From positions 7,456,001-7,520,000 of the forward strand of contig NZ_CP108569.1 of NCBI RefSeq assembly GCF_036010505.1: 64,000 nt of DNA, in the 5' to 3' direction. The DNA comes from Streptomyces sp. NBC_01197. Its GTDB lineage: Bacteria > Actinomycetota > Actinomycetes > Streptomycetales > Streptomycetaceae. Numbering within the stretch: the first letter of the stretch is position 1; the number at the start of each line of letters is the position of its first letter. Below are positions 8,394 to 17,780 of this stretch, in pieces. The notes under the pieces are model-generated. The model saw only the letters and a program-made list of their open reading frames with translations. It made no database searches and had not been told where the DNA came from. Both the position numbers and the translations under genes were made by a program.

Positions 8394-9260
8394 GTGAGTG
8401 AAGCCCGTTCCAGCGCCAGCGCGCCGACAGTCCTGCGCATGATCCTCGGCCGTCGGCTGCAGGACATGCGGCTCGGCGCCGGTGCCTCGCTGGAGGACGC
8501 GGCAAAAGCACTGCGCGTGAAGACCCTGACGATCCGACGGCTGGAAAAGGCCGAGGTCGCACTGAAGCCTCTCTACGTGGAGAAGCTCCTGGAGACCTTC
8601 GGCGCGGAACGCCAGGAGATAGACGAGTTCGTGGAGCTGGCCGAACAGGCCAACGAGCCCGGCTGGTGGCACTCCTACCGCGACGCCGTCCCCAGCTGGT
8701 TCACCGCCTACGTCAGCCTGGAGACCGGCGCCAAGACCCTGCGTACCTATGAGCCCCAGTACGTCACCGGCCTCCTGCAGACCCCCGACTACGCCCGCGC
8801 CGTGCTGCTCGGCGGGCTGCCGAACGGCAGCGAGGAGGATCTCGCGCGCCGCGTGGAGCTGCGGCTGCACCGCCAGAGCCTTCTGGAGCGGGAGGACGCC
8901 CCCACGTTGTGGGTGGTCATGGAGGAAGCCGTCCTGCACCGGGCGGTAGGCAGTCCCGACGTGATGCGGGAGCAGATCGAGCGGCTCCTGGACATGTCCG
9001 AGCTCGCGCATGTCAGCATCGACATCGTGCCCTTCGCGGCGGGGGCGCATGTCGGTGCGTGTGCCCCGTTCACGTATTTCCGGTTCGAGGAACCCGAGTT
9101 GCCCGACATCGTCTACAGCGAACTGCTGTCCGCCTCCGTCTATCTGGACCAGCGCGCGGACGTCGTCGCCCATCTCGAGGCGCATTCCCGTATGGCGCTG
9201 CTGACGTCGTCCGAGGACAGCAGGGCGCTTTTGAACCGCATGCGCAAGGAGTACTCGTGA
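8394..9260 (+). CDS. XRE-family regulator with DUF5753 domain
   Basis: 288 residues. GTG 8394 is chosen because AGGAGG at 8382-8387 lies six bases upstream; TTG 8388 would overlap the ribosome site. A Cro/C1-type helix-turn-helix covers about residues 12-65 (LGRRLQDMRLGAGASLEDAA). The remainder is the DUF5753 ligand-like domain, with YEPQYVTGLLQTPDYARAVL and a VYLDQRADV segment near the end. Such proteins pair with small DUF397 partners in Streptomyces development and antibiotic control (WhiJ-like systems). It overlaps the next gene by GTGA. Confidence 0.88.
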   Translation: MSEARSSASAPTVLRMILGRRLQDMRLGAGASLEDAAKALRVKTLTIRRLEKAEVALKPLYVEKLLETFGAERQEIDEFVELAEQANEPGWWHSYRDAVPSWFTAYVSLETGAKTLRTYEPQYVTGLLQTPDYARAVLLGGLPNGSEEDLARRVELRLHRQSLLEREDAPTLWVVMEEAVLHRAVGSPDVMREQIERLLDMSELAHVSIDIVPFAAGAHVGACAPFTYFRFEEPELPDIVYSELLSASVYLDQRADVVAHLEAHSRMALLTSSEDSRALLNRMRKEYS

Positions 9261-9508
9261 CGATCACCGACAAGGGCGTCTACAACGGGATGTCGGCCCG
9301 CGATCTCGGCGAACAGGGCTGGGAGCGCCCCTGGAGCGGGCCGAACGGCGGTCAGTGCGTTGAGACGAAGAAACTCGCCGACGGCCGCGTGGCCGTACGG
9401 CAGTCGACCGACCCGGCCGGGCCGGCGCTGATCTACGCGCCGGAGGAGATCGCCGCGTTCGTCCGCGGAGTCAAAGAGGGCCTGGCCGATCACTTGGCCG
9501 CCGGGTGA
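9257..9508 (+). CDS. DUF397 small protein
   Basis: 83 residues from GTG 9257, overlapping the XRE stop. Family features are the SGPNGGQCVE segment, RVAVRQSTDPAGPALIY and the final FVRGVKEGLADHL helix. DUF397 proteins are partners or antagonists of the adjacent XRE-DUF5753 regulator. Tight coupling of the two starts supports a fixed ratio. Confidence 0.88.
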   Translation: MTITDKGVYNGMSARDLGEQGWERPWSGPNGGQCVETKKLADGRVAVRQSTDPAGPALIYAPEEIAAFVRGVKEGLADHLAAG

Positions 9509-9590
9509 GCCGACGGCGGGCAGAAGGGACGACGACACCGGTCCCGATCCTGGCCTGCGGGCCGACAGACACACGCATGAAGGGGAGAAC

Positions 9591-10406
9591 ATGACCACCA
9601 GGCAGGCTGGCCGGGACCTCGACACGAGCAGGCCGCACTCGGCCCGGATGTACGACTACTTCCTCGGCGGCAAGGACCACTTCGAGATCGACAAGGAGGC
9701 GGCTCTGGTCGCCGCCGACGCTCACCCGGGCATCTTCGTAACCGCCCGCGAGAACCGGGCTTTCATGCACCGGGCCACCCGGGCCCTGGCGCAGGAGCAC
9801 GGCATCCGCCAGTGGCTCGACATCGGCACGGGCATCCCGACCGAGCCCAACCTGCACCAGGTCGCCCAGTCCGTCGCGGTCGATGCCCGCGTCGTGTACG
9901 CCGACAACGACCCCCTCGTCCTCAAGTACGCCGAACGCCTCATGCGCAGCACGACGCAGGGACGCACGGCCTACATCGAGGCCGACGTCACCGATCCCGA
10001 TGCCCTGATGAGCGCCGTGGACGCCTCGGGGGTGCTGGACTTCGACCAGCCCATCGCACTCAACCTCAACGCACTCATGCACTTCATCACCGACCCGCAC
10101 GACCCATACGCCATCGTCCGCCGGCTGCTCGACTCCCTCCCGGTCGGCAGCGCCCTCGCCATGAACCACTGCACCCCCGACTTCGACCCGGTCACCTGGA
10201 ACAAGGTCGCGGAGATCTACACCGCCTCCGGGACTCCGGTGCAGTTCCGTTCACACAGCGACGTCCGTCGTTTCTTCGACGGGCTCGACGTGATCGACCC
10301 CGGCATCTGCTGTTGCCACCGCTGGCGGCCGGCCGGACCCGCCGACGGGACGGAGCCCGCGGACGCCCAGATCGGCCTGTTGGCAGGCGTAGGCGTCAAA
10401 CGCTGA
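9591..10406 (+). CDS. SAM-dependent methyltransferase, Methyltransf_19/DUF574 family
   Basis: 271 residues with ATG after GGGGAGAAC. The family signature ARMYDYFLGGKDHFEIDKEAA-like segment is at about residues 19-38, the cofactor loop LDIGTGIPT near 82, and VYADNDPLVL marks the second acidic motif. Members are abundant in Streptomyces but their substrates are not known. It follows the XRE/DUF397 pair by 82 bases and is ended by the strong hairpin at 10466, so it may share their transcript. Confidence 0.85.
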   Translation: MTTRQAGRDLDTSRPHSARMYDYFLGGKDHFEIDKEAALVAADAHPGIFVTARENRAFMHRATRALAQEHGIRQWLDIGTGIPTEPNLHQVAQSVAVDARVVYADNDPLVLKYAERLMRSTTQGRTAYIEADVTDPDALMSAVDASGVLDFDQPIALNLNALMHFITDPHDPYAIVRRLLDSLPVGSALAMNHCTPDFDPVTWNKVAEIYTASGTPVQFRSHSDVRRFFDGLDVIDPGICCCHRWRPAGPADGTEPADAQIGLLAGVGVKR

Positions 10407-10465
10407 CCGGTGCCGGGCCGGGAGTGCGGTCGGCCGGTCACCTGTGTGCGCAGCGCAGGTGACCA

Positions 10466-10504
10466 GGACAACCCTGTGGGGGCACCGGACCCACAGGGTT
10501 GTCC
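10466..10504 (+). terminator. 15-bp perfect hairpin after the DUF574 methyltransferase
   Basis: GGACAACCCTGTGGG, a 9-base loop, then its exact complement. It stands 60 bases beyond the stop at 10406. No T run follows, as is usual in Streptomyces. Confidence 0.75.
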
Positions 10505-11016
10505 TCGACGGCGGTGCGCAGGTCTCCGCCTCGGGGACTCACCCGGACCCGCAATGACCCAGGACGCGACCACCGCCGGGTGGGAGCCACGGACAGCCGG
10601 TCCGTCCCTGGTAGAAGATTCCTGTCGACGGTTCGGTATGCAGGCTGAAGCTGGGGAGGCCCCGGCTGGTGCCGGCCGCGGTACGCGATCACCGGGAGCT
10701 CGGGCCAAGCCCCTGACCGGAGGGTCCATCTGTCAGCTGCACCGTCCAGGGCCGCCACCGGCCCGGCAGCTGCCAGGCGACCGTGGCCGGGGACCTCGAT
10801 CCGTGTACGACCCCTGCCCTGCGCGACACGCGTCTTCTGAGCCGCCATGAACGGGTGGGCCTGGACTTGGGGCCGCTCGTCTTGCGTGCTGCGGCTCGGC
10901 CGCTGGGAGGCGGGGGCCTCTCCCTGGTCGTGCTCCGCCCTGCTCGGGCGCAGGATGGAAGGGAAGGCCCTCGCGGCCGTAGCCGTCTGGGCCGTGTCAG
11001 GAGGGAGCTGTCCGGT
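10505..11016. other. intergenic region without a convincing gene
   Basis: The frame of the next gene is open from about 10783, but that part lacks family similarity and the ribosome site (AGGAGGG, 10999-11005) sits just before ATG 11017. The promoter of the phosphatase gene should be here. Confidence 0.4.
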
Positions 11017-13113
11017 ATGGGTGCCGACGAGCCGCCGCCGGGTGGGGAGTGGGAGCGGCCGGTCGAGGGGCCGTCGCCGCCGGGCGGGCTGCTCGATCTG
11101 CTGAGTGTGGCGGCGGTCGTCCTGGACGCGAAGGGGCGGATCGTGTTCTGGAGCCCGCAGGCGGATGAGGTGTTCGGCTACAGCGCGAAGGAGGCCCTGG
11201 GGCAGTACGCATCACGGCTGCTGGTCCGCGAGGAGCACCGCGACCTGGTGACGAAGTTGTTCGCCGAGGTGATGGCGACCGGCGCCAGCTGGGCCGGTGC
11301 CTTCCCGATCCGGCACAAGGACGGCAGTACGCGCCTGGTGGAGTTCCGTAATATGCGGCTGCTTGACGACCTCGGCGACGTCTACGCCCTGGGCATCGCG
11401 GCTGATCAGAGGAGACTGCGGCGGATGGAGACCGATCTGGCGCTGTCCCAGCGCCTCGTCTCCCAGGCCCCCATCGGCGTCGCTCTCCTGGACACCGGTC
11501 TGCGCTACATCCTGGTCAATGGCGCCCTGGAACGGATCAACGGCGTGAGCGCCGCCGACCATATCGGCCGCCGCCCACACGACATCCTGCCGTTCATCGA
11601 TGTCGACACCATCGAATCCGCGCTCCGGCAGGTCCTGACGACGGGCACGCCTCTGATCGATCAGTACGCTGTCGGCCGCACTCCGGCAGATCCGGATCAC
11701 GATCACGCATGGTCGGTCTCCTACTACCGGCTGGAGAGCTCCAGCGGGCGGGTGATCGGGGTGGCGCTCTCGGTCGTCGACGTCAGCGAACGTCACCGGG
11801 CCACCGCCGAGGCGGACCGGGCCCGGCGCCGTCTGACGCTGATTGCCGACGCCTCCGCCCGCGTCGGCACCACCCTGGAGGTCGAGAAGACCGCCCAGGA
11901 ACTGGCGGACGTCGCCGTCCCTGAACTCGCTGACGTGGCCGCGGTCGACGTCCTCGACGCCGTGCTGGCCTTCCGCCGTGCCCCGGTCTCTCATGAGGGC
12001 ACCGAGCTGTTCCGCGCCCTCGCCATAGCAGCCGCCTATCCCACCGAAGCCACCGCCGCCGCGGACCAGGTCGGGGACCTGGCGGCCTACGGCGCCGACC
12101 GCCTGATCACCCAGTGCGTCCACACCGGCCAACCCGTCATCGTCGCCCACACCGATCGGGAAGATCTCCTGCACATCGCCCGCGATCCCGCCGCCGCGGC
12201 ACGGTTCGTGCGGGCGGGGGTGCATTCCTACCTGGCCGTCCCGTTGATCGCGCACAACGAAGTCCTCGGCGCCTTCGACCTGCTGCGTACCCGCAACCCG
12301 CTGCCCTTCGACGAGGACGACGTGATCCTCGCCGGGGAACTCGCCGCCCGCGCCGCCGTGGCCATCGACAACGCCCGCTGGCACCAGAGCATCCGCAACA
12401 CCGCTATAACCCTCCAGCGCAGCCTCCTGCCGGGCAGCCCGCCCGAACTCGCGGGCCTGGAGGTCGCCTCGCTCTACCAGCCGGCCGAGGCGGCCAACGA
12501 GGTCGGAGGAGACTGGTACGACGTCATCCCCCTCACGGGCGACAAGACCGCCCTGGTGGTCGGGGACGTCATGGGCAACGGCATCGCCGCCGCGGCCGCC
12601 ATGGGGCGTCTGCGCACCGCCACTTGCGCCTTCGCCGACCTGGACCTGGCTCCCGACGAGATCCTCCAGCACCTCGACAAGATCACCCGCGGCCTGGAGC
12701 ACTACATCGCCACCTGTATCTACGCCGTCTACGACCCGCACACCCACCAGTGCCACATCGCGAACGCCGGCCACCTCCCGCCAGCTCTCCTCCACCCCGG
12801 GCAGCCGCCCGAACTGCTCGACCTGCCCACCGGCGCACCCCTGGGTGTCGGCGGCATTCCTTTCGACACCACCACATTCGACCTGAATCCCGGCGACCGG
12901 CTCCACCTCTATACCGACGGCCTCGTCGAAACCCGCCAACACCCCATCGACGAACGCCTGGACGCCCTGCTCCACGCCATCGATCAACCACACCAGGCTC
13001 TTCAGGACACCTGCCAGCGGCTCCTGCACGCCCTGCGACATCCCGACGACCACGACGACGTCGCCCTTCTCATTGCCCAAGCCACGCCCTACACCTCGGC
13101 GCACGCCGCCTGA
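11017..13113 (+). CDS. PAS-PAS-GAF-SpoIIE (PP2C) phosphatase
   Basis: 698 residues from ATG 11017, preceded by AGGAGGG. Order: PAS 1 (about 28-135, VVLDAKGRIVFWSPQADEVFGY), PAS 2 (about 145-270), GAF (about 285-445, with FVRAGVHSYLAVPLIA) and a C-terminal PP2C/SpoIIE domain (about 465-690). The phosphatase metal-site motifs EVGGDWYDV and VVGDVMGNGIAAAA are intact, so it should be active. Such soluble sensors dephosphorylate anti-anti-sigma factors and so release sigma factors. The nearby HATPase protein (7628-8080) is a plausible opposing partner. No membrane segment seen. Confidence 0.9.
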   Translation: MGADEPPPGGEWERPVEGPSPPGGLLDLLSVAAVVLDAKGRIVFWSPQADEVFGYSAKEALGQYASRLLVREEHRDLVTKLFAEVMATGASWAGAFPIRHKDGSTRLVEFRNMRLLDDLGDVYALGIAADQRRLRRMETDLALSQRLVSQAPIGVALLDTGLRYILVNGALERINGVSAADHIGRRPHDILPFIDVDTIESALRQVLTTGTPLIDQYAVGRTPADPDHDHAWSVSYYRLESSSGRVIGVALSVVDVSERHRATAEADRARRRLTLIADASARVGTTLEVEKTAQELADVAVPELADVAAVDVLDAVLAFRRAPVSHEGTELFRALAIAAAYPTEATAAADQVGDLAAYGADRLITQCVHTGQPVIVAHTDREDLLHIARDPAAAARFVRAGVHSYLAVPLIAHNEVLGAFDLLRTRNPLPFDEDDVILAGELAARAAVAIDNARWHQSIRNTAITLQRSLLPGSPPELAGLEVASLYQPAEAANEVGGDWYDVIPLTGDKTALVVGDVMGNGIAAAAAMGRLRTATCAFADLDLAPDEILQHLDKITRGLEHYIATCIYAVYDPHTHQCHIANAGHLPPALLHPGQPPELLDLPTGAPLGVGGIPFDTTTFDLNPGDRLHLYTDGLVETRQHPIDERLDALLHAIDQPHQALQDTCQRLLHALRHPDDHDDVALLIAQATPYTSAHAA

Positions 13114-13526
13114 CCACGTCGGCCACACGAGACATGAGCCAGGTTGGAGGTGGCCGACGCGGACCGGCGTTGCGCGGTGGTGCCGGGTGCGAGCACTCGG
13201 CGGAGCGGAACTGGGAAGGGAAGGTGTGGCCCCGGCGTATGGCAGCGCCCTGTCGCACGCCACGCAAAAGCTGTCGGCTGACTTGCGGATCCGTGCCGCC
13301 TCGGACGCCCGAGCGCGCCTCGACCCCGCGCAGTTGCTCGCAGTCCACTCCGTGCCGCGTGCCATGTCCTTTGTGGCGTCCCAGCAGATCTCGTCGATAA
13401 GGCCACTGCTCCGAGTTGGAGGCTGCCAAGGAAGTCCGTACTGGCTTGCCCCGAACTGTGTGACCGGAGCCGGTGGGAGGTAAATGCGTCGACAGAGGAC
13501 ACCGGCACCCGGCAAAGTAGTCGCCC
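13114..13526. other. intergenic, no gene recognised
   Basis: About 410 bases. Frames are open on both strands but show no known family and no ribosome site. It contains the promoter region of the methyltransferase at 13527. Confidence 0.4.
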
Positions 13527-14267
13527 GTGACGAGCAGTGAACTGTGGACCCGTGCGACTGCCGACCGCTACGACGCCGAAGAGAAGGGAAACTCCTCGGC
13601 TGCCGTTCTCGAACCGACTCTCGCCTTCCTGGCAGAGCTCGCCGGAGATGGCCGGGCACTGGAGTTCGCCATCGGTACTGGACGAGTTGGCGTCCCGCTC
13701 CGGAAACGCGGCGTACCGGTAGTGGGCATCGAACTGTCCGAGCACATGGCAGCGGTGCTGCGGGGCAAGATCGACGAGAGCACGCTCCCGGTAACCATCG
13801 GGGACATGGCGACCACCGTCGTCCCCGGTGAGTTCACCCTGGTCTATCTCGTCTACAACACCATCACGAACTTGCTCACGCAGGACGAGCAGGTCACGTG
13901 TTTCCGCAACGCCGCACGTCATCTGGAGCCCGGTGGCCGGTTCGTCATCGAGCTGGGGGTGCCGCCGCTGCGGTTCCTGCCGCCCGGCCAGGTCGCGGTG
14001 CCGTTCGACGTCTCTGAACAGCATCTCGGCTTCGACACCTTCGACCTGGTCGAGCAGACTCTTGTCTCGCACCATGTCACCCGCGATGGCGACGACGGCC
14101 GCTACCGTCGCGGCCACTCCCGGCACCGGTATGCCTGGCCGGCAGAGCTCGATCTGATGGCACGTATCGCCGGGCTCGAACTGGAACGTCGCGTCGCGGA
14201 CTGGGATGGGGCACCGTTCACCCAGGATTCGGCAAGCCACATCTCCGTGTGGCGCAAGCCGGCCTGA
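13527..14267 (+). CDS. class I SAM-dependent methyltransferase
   Basis: 246 residues from GTG 13527. Motif I reads ALEFAIGTGRVGVPL (about residues 44-58), the acidic end of beta-2 is VVGIELSEHM, and LEPGGRFVIELG is the late motif. The substrate is unknown. A second, broken methyltransferase, an MFS exporter and a sulfotransferase lie downstream on the same strand, so a small tailoring/export set is possible, but IS debris separates this gene from them. Confidence 0.8.
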   Translation: MTSSELWTRATADRYDAEEKGNSSAAVLEPTLAFLAELAGDGRALEFAIGTGRVGVPLRKRGVPVVGIELSEHMAAVLRGKIDESTLPVTIGDMATTVVPGEFTLVYLVYNTITNLLTQDEQVTCFRNAARHLEPGGRFVIELGVPPLRFLPPGQVAVPFDVSEQHLGFDTFDLVEQTLVSHHVTRDGDDGRYRRGHSRHRYAWPAELDLMARIAGLELERRVADWDGAPFTQDSASHISVWRKPA

Positions 14268-14524
14268 GTCGACCACGGCAGGACGTTGGCCCCCGGGGCA
14301 GTTGGCAGTCAACACCCTTCCGGAGTAAATCTTCCCTGCGGGAAACTGAGCCGTGGCAGGTGTGCCAGCAGGTGCTGCCGAACCTACGAGAACGTCGGAT
14401 ACAACTCGTGACGGAAGAACTCATCTCGGCCTCCGCCTGCTCATAGCTTGAATGGACACCGGTCGCGGTCTTGGACTCGGCGCCGCCAGACCCGGCTTGC
14501 CTCGGTCCACGGGGCTCGGACCTG

Positions 14525-14686
14525 TCAGTGCGCCCCCTTTTTAGCTGTCACGTGGGCGGAGTCAAGAACGGCGCGGGAGAGGTGGAGGAGCCCGGCGTCG
14601 TCCAAGCGGTGCAGGATCTCCTCGTGTAGCCGGCCCCACACACCGGCTCTGGGCCAGATCAGGAACCTGCGGTGAGCCGTCGACTT
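14525..14686 (-). pseudogene. IS5-type transposase fragment
   Basis: About 53 codons read STAHRRFLIWPRAGVWGRL and then an LSRAVLDSAHVTAKKG stretch followed by a stop. This is the middle part of an IS5/IS427-type transposase, just before the catalytic core. Both the N-terminal part and the DDE domain are missing. Its upstream end abuts the truncated methyltransferase that begins near 14688, so an IS event removed the methyltransferase start. Confidence 0.75.
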
Positions 14687-14687
14687 C

Positions 14688-15340
14688 GATGTGGGGGCCC
14701 GCACCGGAATCTGGAGCCGGATCCTCGCGGAAGCCGGGTTCCGGTCCGTGACCGCGGCCGACCCCAATGACACGATGCGGGCGACAGGGGAGAGGGACTC
14801 CACGCACCACAGCATCACGTGGCGTGCGGGCAGCGGCGAGGACACCGGCCTTTCTGCAGGGTCGGCAGACCTCGTGACGATGGCCTCCTCGTTTCACTGG
14901 GTGGACTTCCACCAGGGGACAAGGGAGTTCGGCCGCGTCCTGCGCCCCGGCGGATGGTTCGTCGCTCTGTGGAATCCGCGGTACATACAGGCCAGCCCTC
15001 TGCTCACGGACTTTGAGGACGAACTGGGCCGGCCGGCTGAAGCCCCACATGACGAGGGGTGTCGTCTGCCCGGCAGGGCCTAATGGACGAACTCTCCGAC
15101 CGGCTGGCGGCCTGCCCCGAGTTCGACGACGTCATCCTCCTCGAGGGCTGCCACGAGGTGGAGCAGTCCGTCGACCAGTACATCGGGGTGTGGCGGTCGG
15201 TGAACGACGTCCGGGTACAACTCGGCGAAGAAAAGTTCGAACACTTTCTCGCCTATGCGCGACGACGCATCGGCGACGCAGCAACCGTGAAGACGACCTA
15301 CTTGACCCGCGCATGGGCAGCCCGGCGCGCCACCGCCTGA
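14688..15340 (+). pseudogene. truncated and twice frameshifted SAM methyltransferase
   Basis: Reading begins inside motif I (DVGARTGIWSRILAEAGF), so the N-terminus is lost at the IS5 fragment. The body includes SADLVTMASSFHWVDFHQG and VLRPGGWFVALWNPRY. At about 15030 the frame jumps (an apparent 4-base repeat ggccggccgg), then jumps again at the G run near 15057. The protein continues as DELSDRLAACPEFDDV to YLTRAWAARR. Joining the three frames gives a smooth methyltransferase of the family whose C-terminus contains GVWRSVNDVR. Not functional as read. Confidence 0.8.
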
Positions 15341-15413
15341 AACTGATCCCCCACCGGAGCATCAGCTGGCAGACGACCGTGACAGCCCCTGCGGGGCCGG
15401 GCAGGTGAGGATC

Positions 15414-16922
15414 ATGACTGGCTCTTTGAACACCGAGTGGATGGCCCGTCACCGGGCCGTACCTCTCACCGCGTTGCTCACCACCACGAATTTCCTCGTC
15501 GTCTTCGACGGCTTGGTGGTCACCGTGGCACTTCCCGCGGTGCAGCGCAGTTTCGACCTGGGCCAGGCAGGCACGCAGTGGGTCATGACGGCCTACACCC
15601 TTCCGCTGGGAGGCGTGCTGTTGCTGGGCGGCCGATGTAGTGACCGCTACGGACGCCGCCCGGTCCTCATCACCGGCCTCGGGCTGTTCGTCGCAGGGCT
15701 GTTGCTGGCAGGGCTGGCCCCGAACACGTCGTTGCTGCTGGCGGGTCGAACGCTCCAGGGCGGGGGCGCCGCACTCGCAGTTCCGACGTCCTTCGCGATC
15801 ATCAGTGCCAGGAAAACGGCATCCGACCGCAACCGCCTGTTCGCCGCCGTCGCGGTGGCCGGTGGCCTGGGGGCCGCCTGCGGCGCCGTCATCGGCGGCA
15901 TCGTCACGCAAGGCCTGGGCTGGCGCTACGTCTTCCTGCTCTCCGTCCCCGTCGCCCTGCTCGCCGCTCTGATGACACCCAGGCTCTTGGACGCCGAGCC
16001 GGCGCCGGCCCGGAGCGGCAGGCTGGATCTGCCGGGCGCCGCTCTCTCCATGACTGGCCTCATGCTGCTTGTCTTCGCCGTTACGAACACGGAGAGCGCG
16101 GGCCTCGTCTCCGTGAGCACATTCGGCCCCCTGGCACTGTCCGCCATCGCGTTTGCCGCCTTCTTCCTCCATGAACGCAGAACCGAAGCACCCCTGCTGC
16201 GGATCAGCATCCTTCGCTTGTCCTCGTTCCGTACTGCGGCGCTCGCCATGCCGGCCAATGAGTTCGCCTACCAGGGCAGCGTCTTCATCGGCCTGCTCTT
16301 CTTCCAGCAGGCCCTCGGCTACAGCCCGCTGGGCGCGGGACTCGCATTCAGCCCCCTGGGACTCGTTGTGCTGCTCGGATCGTCCGTGGCCAACCGGCTG
16401 CTCCACCGATACCGCTGGACGGTGATCGCCGCCGGTGCCCAGTTCGTCAGTGCCGCAGGACTGGGTCTCCTGGCCATCGCAGGCCCGGAAAGCGCCTACC
16501 TTCCGCACATCCTTCCGAGCCTGCTCATCCTGGGCCTCGGCACCGTGGTGGGGGCTGTTGCCTTCAACGTCACCGCAGGCAAGGACGTCTCCGCAAAGGA
16601 CAAGGGCGTGGGCTACGGCGTCTTCGAGACCGCCAAATACGTCGCGGGTGTCTTCGCCGTCGCAGGGCTGGGCAGCATCGCAGCGGCCCGAGCCAACTCC
16701 GCAGGTACAGCCGACCACGTCTCGGCGCTCACCGCCGGATATCAACTGGCCTTCGCCGTGGCCGCGATCATCGCCTTCCTCGGCGGAGCCCTGGTCACGC
16801 TGCTCGGGGAGTCCCCGGGCCTGAAACGAAGCCCACCGAATCACTCCGCTGTGGAAGGCTCCGCCGACAACCAGGGGCCGTCGGCACATGCTCCCGGGAA
16901 CACCAGAAAGGGAAAGCGATGA
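15414..16922 (+). CDS. MFS drug transporter, DHA2/EmrB-QacA type
   Basis: 502 residues from ATG 15414 with GAGG just upstream; GTG 15405 is an alternative. Many hydrophobic segments fit about 14 membrane helices. The loop 2-3 motif GGRCSDRYGRRPVL and the antiporter-type segment GLGAACGAVIGGIVTQGLGW are visible, as is FDGLVVTVALPAVQRSF in helix 1. Proton-coupled export of a small molecule is expected. The hydrophilic tail overlaps the sulfotransferase start by ATGA, so export and sulfation may concern the same product. Confidence 0.88.
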   Translation: MTGSLNTEWMARHRAVPLTALLTTTNFLVVFDGLVVTVALPAVQRSFDLGQAGTQWVMTAYTLPLGGVLLLGGRCSDRYGRRPVLITGLGLFVAGLLLAGLAPNTSLLLAGRTLQGGGAALAVPTSFAIISARKTASDRNRLFAAVAVAGGLGAACGAVIGGIVTQGLGWRYVFLLSVPVALLAALMTPRLLDAEPAPARSGRLDLPGAALSMTGLMLLVFAVTNTESAGLVSVSTFGPLALSAIAFAAFFLHERRTEAPLLRISILRLSSFRTAALAMPANEFAYQGSVFIGLLFFQQALGYSPLGAGLAFSPLGLVVLLGSSVANRLLHRYRWTVIAAGAQFVSAAGLGLLAIAGPESAYLPHILPSLLILGLGTVVGAVAFNVTAGKDVSAKDKGVGYGVFETAKYVAGVFAVAGLGSIAAARANSAGTADHVSALTAGYQLAFAVAAIIAFLGGALVTLLGESPGLKRSPPNHSAVEGSADNQGPSAHAPGNTRKGKR

Positions 16923-17773
16923 GCGAGAAAATACATTACCTTCTGCACGGAATTCAGGACCGCTACAATGCCCTCTACCAGGAAAACATAGCGGAGTTGG
17001 GCGAGCAGGACATCGTAGTCGCCAGTATCGGTGGCTCAGGCCAGTCGCTCCTCGGGAACATCCTCCTCGAACTGGGGCTTAATTATGCGGACCCCTACAT
17101 CGATGCCTTGAGCGCCGACGGTACAAGCCATCCCGTGCCGGCCTACGCCGACTACCGCAGCAGGCTGTCCGCCACCGACCAGAACACCTGGCTCGAAAGC
17201 GACCAAGAGCGGCCACGGTGGCCCCGCTTCGTCAAGACGCACCTCGCCCCGGAATTTTTGACACCACGCCCTCTGCTGGGTGCCTGGATCCTCATCAGGG
17301 ACCCGCGCGACTCCCTTTACTCCTGGTACAAGTTCCGCACCGATTTTGCAAAAGACCCCCTGGACCTCAGGTCTCGCACATTCGAGGAATGGCTGGAGCA
17401 GCCAGGGCCTACCGGAATCAACCGGCTCGATGACTGGTCATCTTTCTACGAAGCATGGGGCAGTGCTCTCCCGCACTTTCAGCGAACCACCGTGACGACC
17501 TTCGAGGACCTCAAGAACGACCCGGTGGCCGCACTGCAGAAAAACCTGAATGATCTCGCAGTCCGGGCTCAGGAAGCCGACATCACGCGGGCCGTGGACC
17601 GGAGCAGACGCGGGCTGCCCCGCTGCTGGGGGCGTCGAGCAGCCTGCGCACCCCTCGGGCGGGACGTCGCCATGCGTCCAGCCGCGGGTCATCGGCCAGT
17701 TCACGGCCCTCGTGGGTGCCCCGTCACGCGCAGTGCAGAACACGTTCCAGCACGAAGAGGAAGGGCCACCTGA
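16919..17773 (+). CDS. sulfotransferase-domain protein with an unusual C-terminus
   Basis: 284 residues, ATG overlapping the MFS stop. The 3'-phosphate binding motif IRDPRDSLYSWYKFRTDF (about residues 122-139) is convincing. The P-loop position reads VASIGGSGQSLLGNIL instead of the usual PKSGTTW pattern. TTFEDLKNDPVAALQKNLNDL matches the family up to about residue 222. Beyond residue 225 the sequence becomes Arg/Pro-rich (RRGLPRCWGRRAACAP) and unlike any sulfotransferase, so the last about 60 residues probably result from a frameshift or rearrangement. Activity is doubtful. Confidence 0.75.
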   Translation: MSEKIHYLLHGIQDRYNALYQENIAELGEQDIVVASIGGSGQSLLGNILLELGLNYADPYIDALSADGTSHPVPAYADYRSRLSATDQNTWLESDQERPRWPRFVKTHLAPEFLTPRPLLGAWILIRDPRDSLYSWYKFRTDFAKDPLDLRSRTFEEWLEQPGPTGINRLDDWSSFYEAWGSALPHFQRTTVTTFEDLKNDPVAALQKNLNDLAVRAQEADITRAVDRSRRGLPRCWGRRAACAPLGRDVAMRPAAGHRPVHGPRGCPVTRSAEHVPARRGRAT

Positions 17774-17780
17774 TGGGAAG

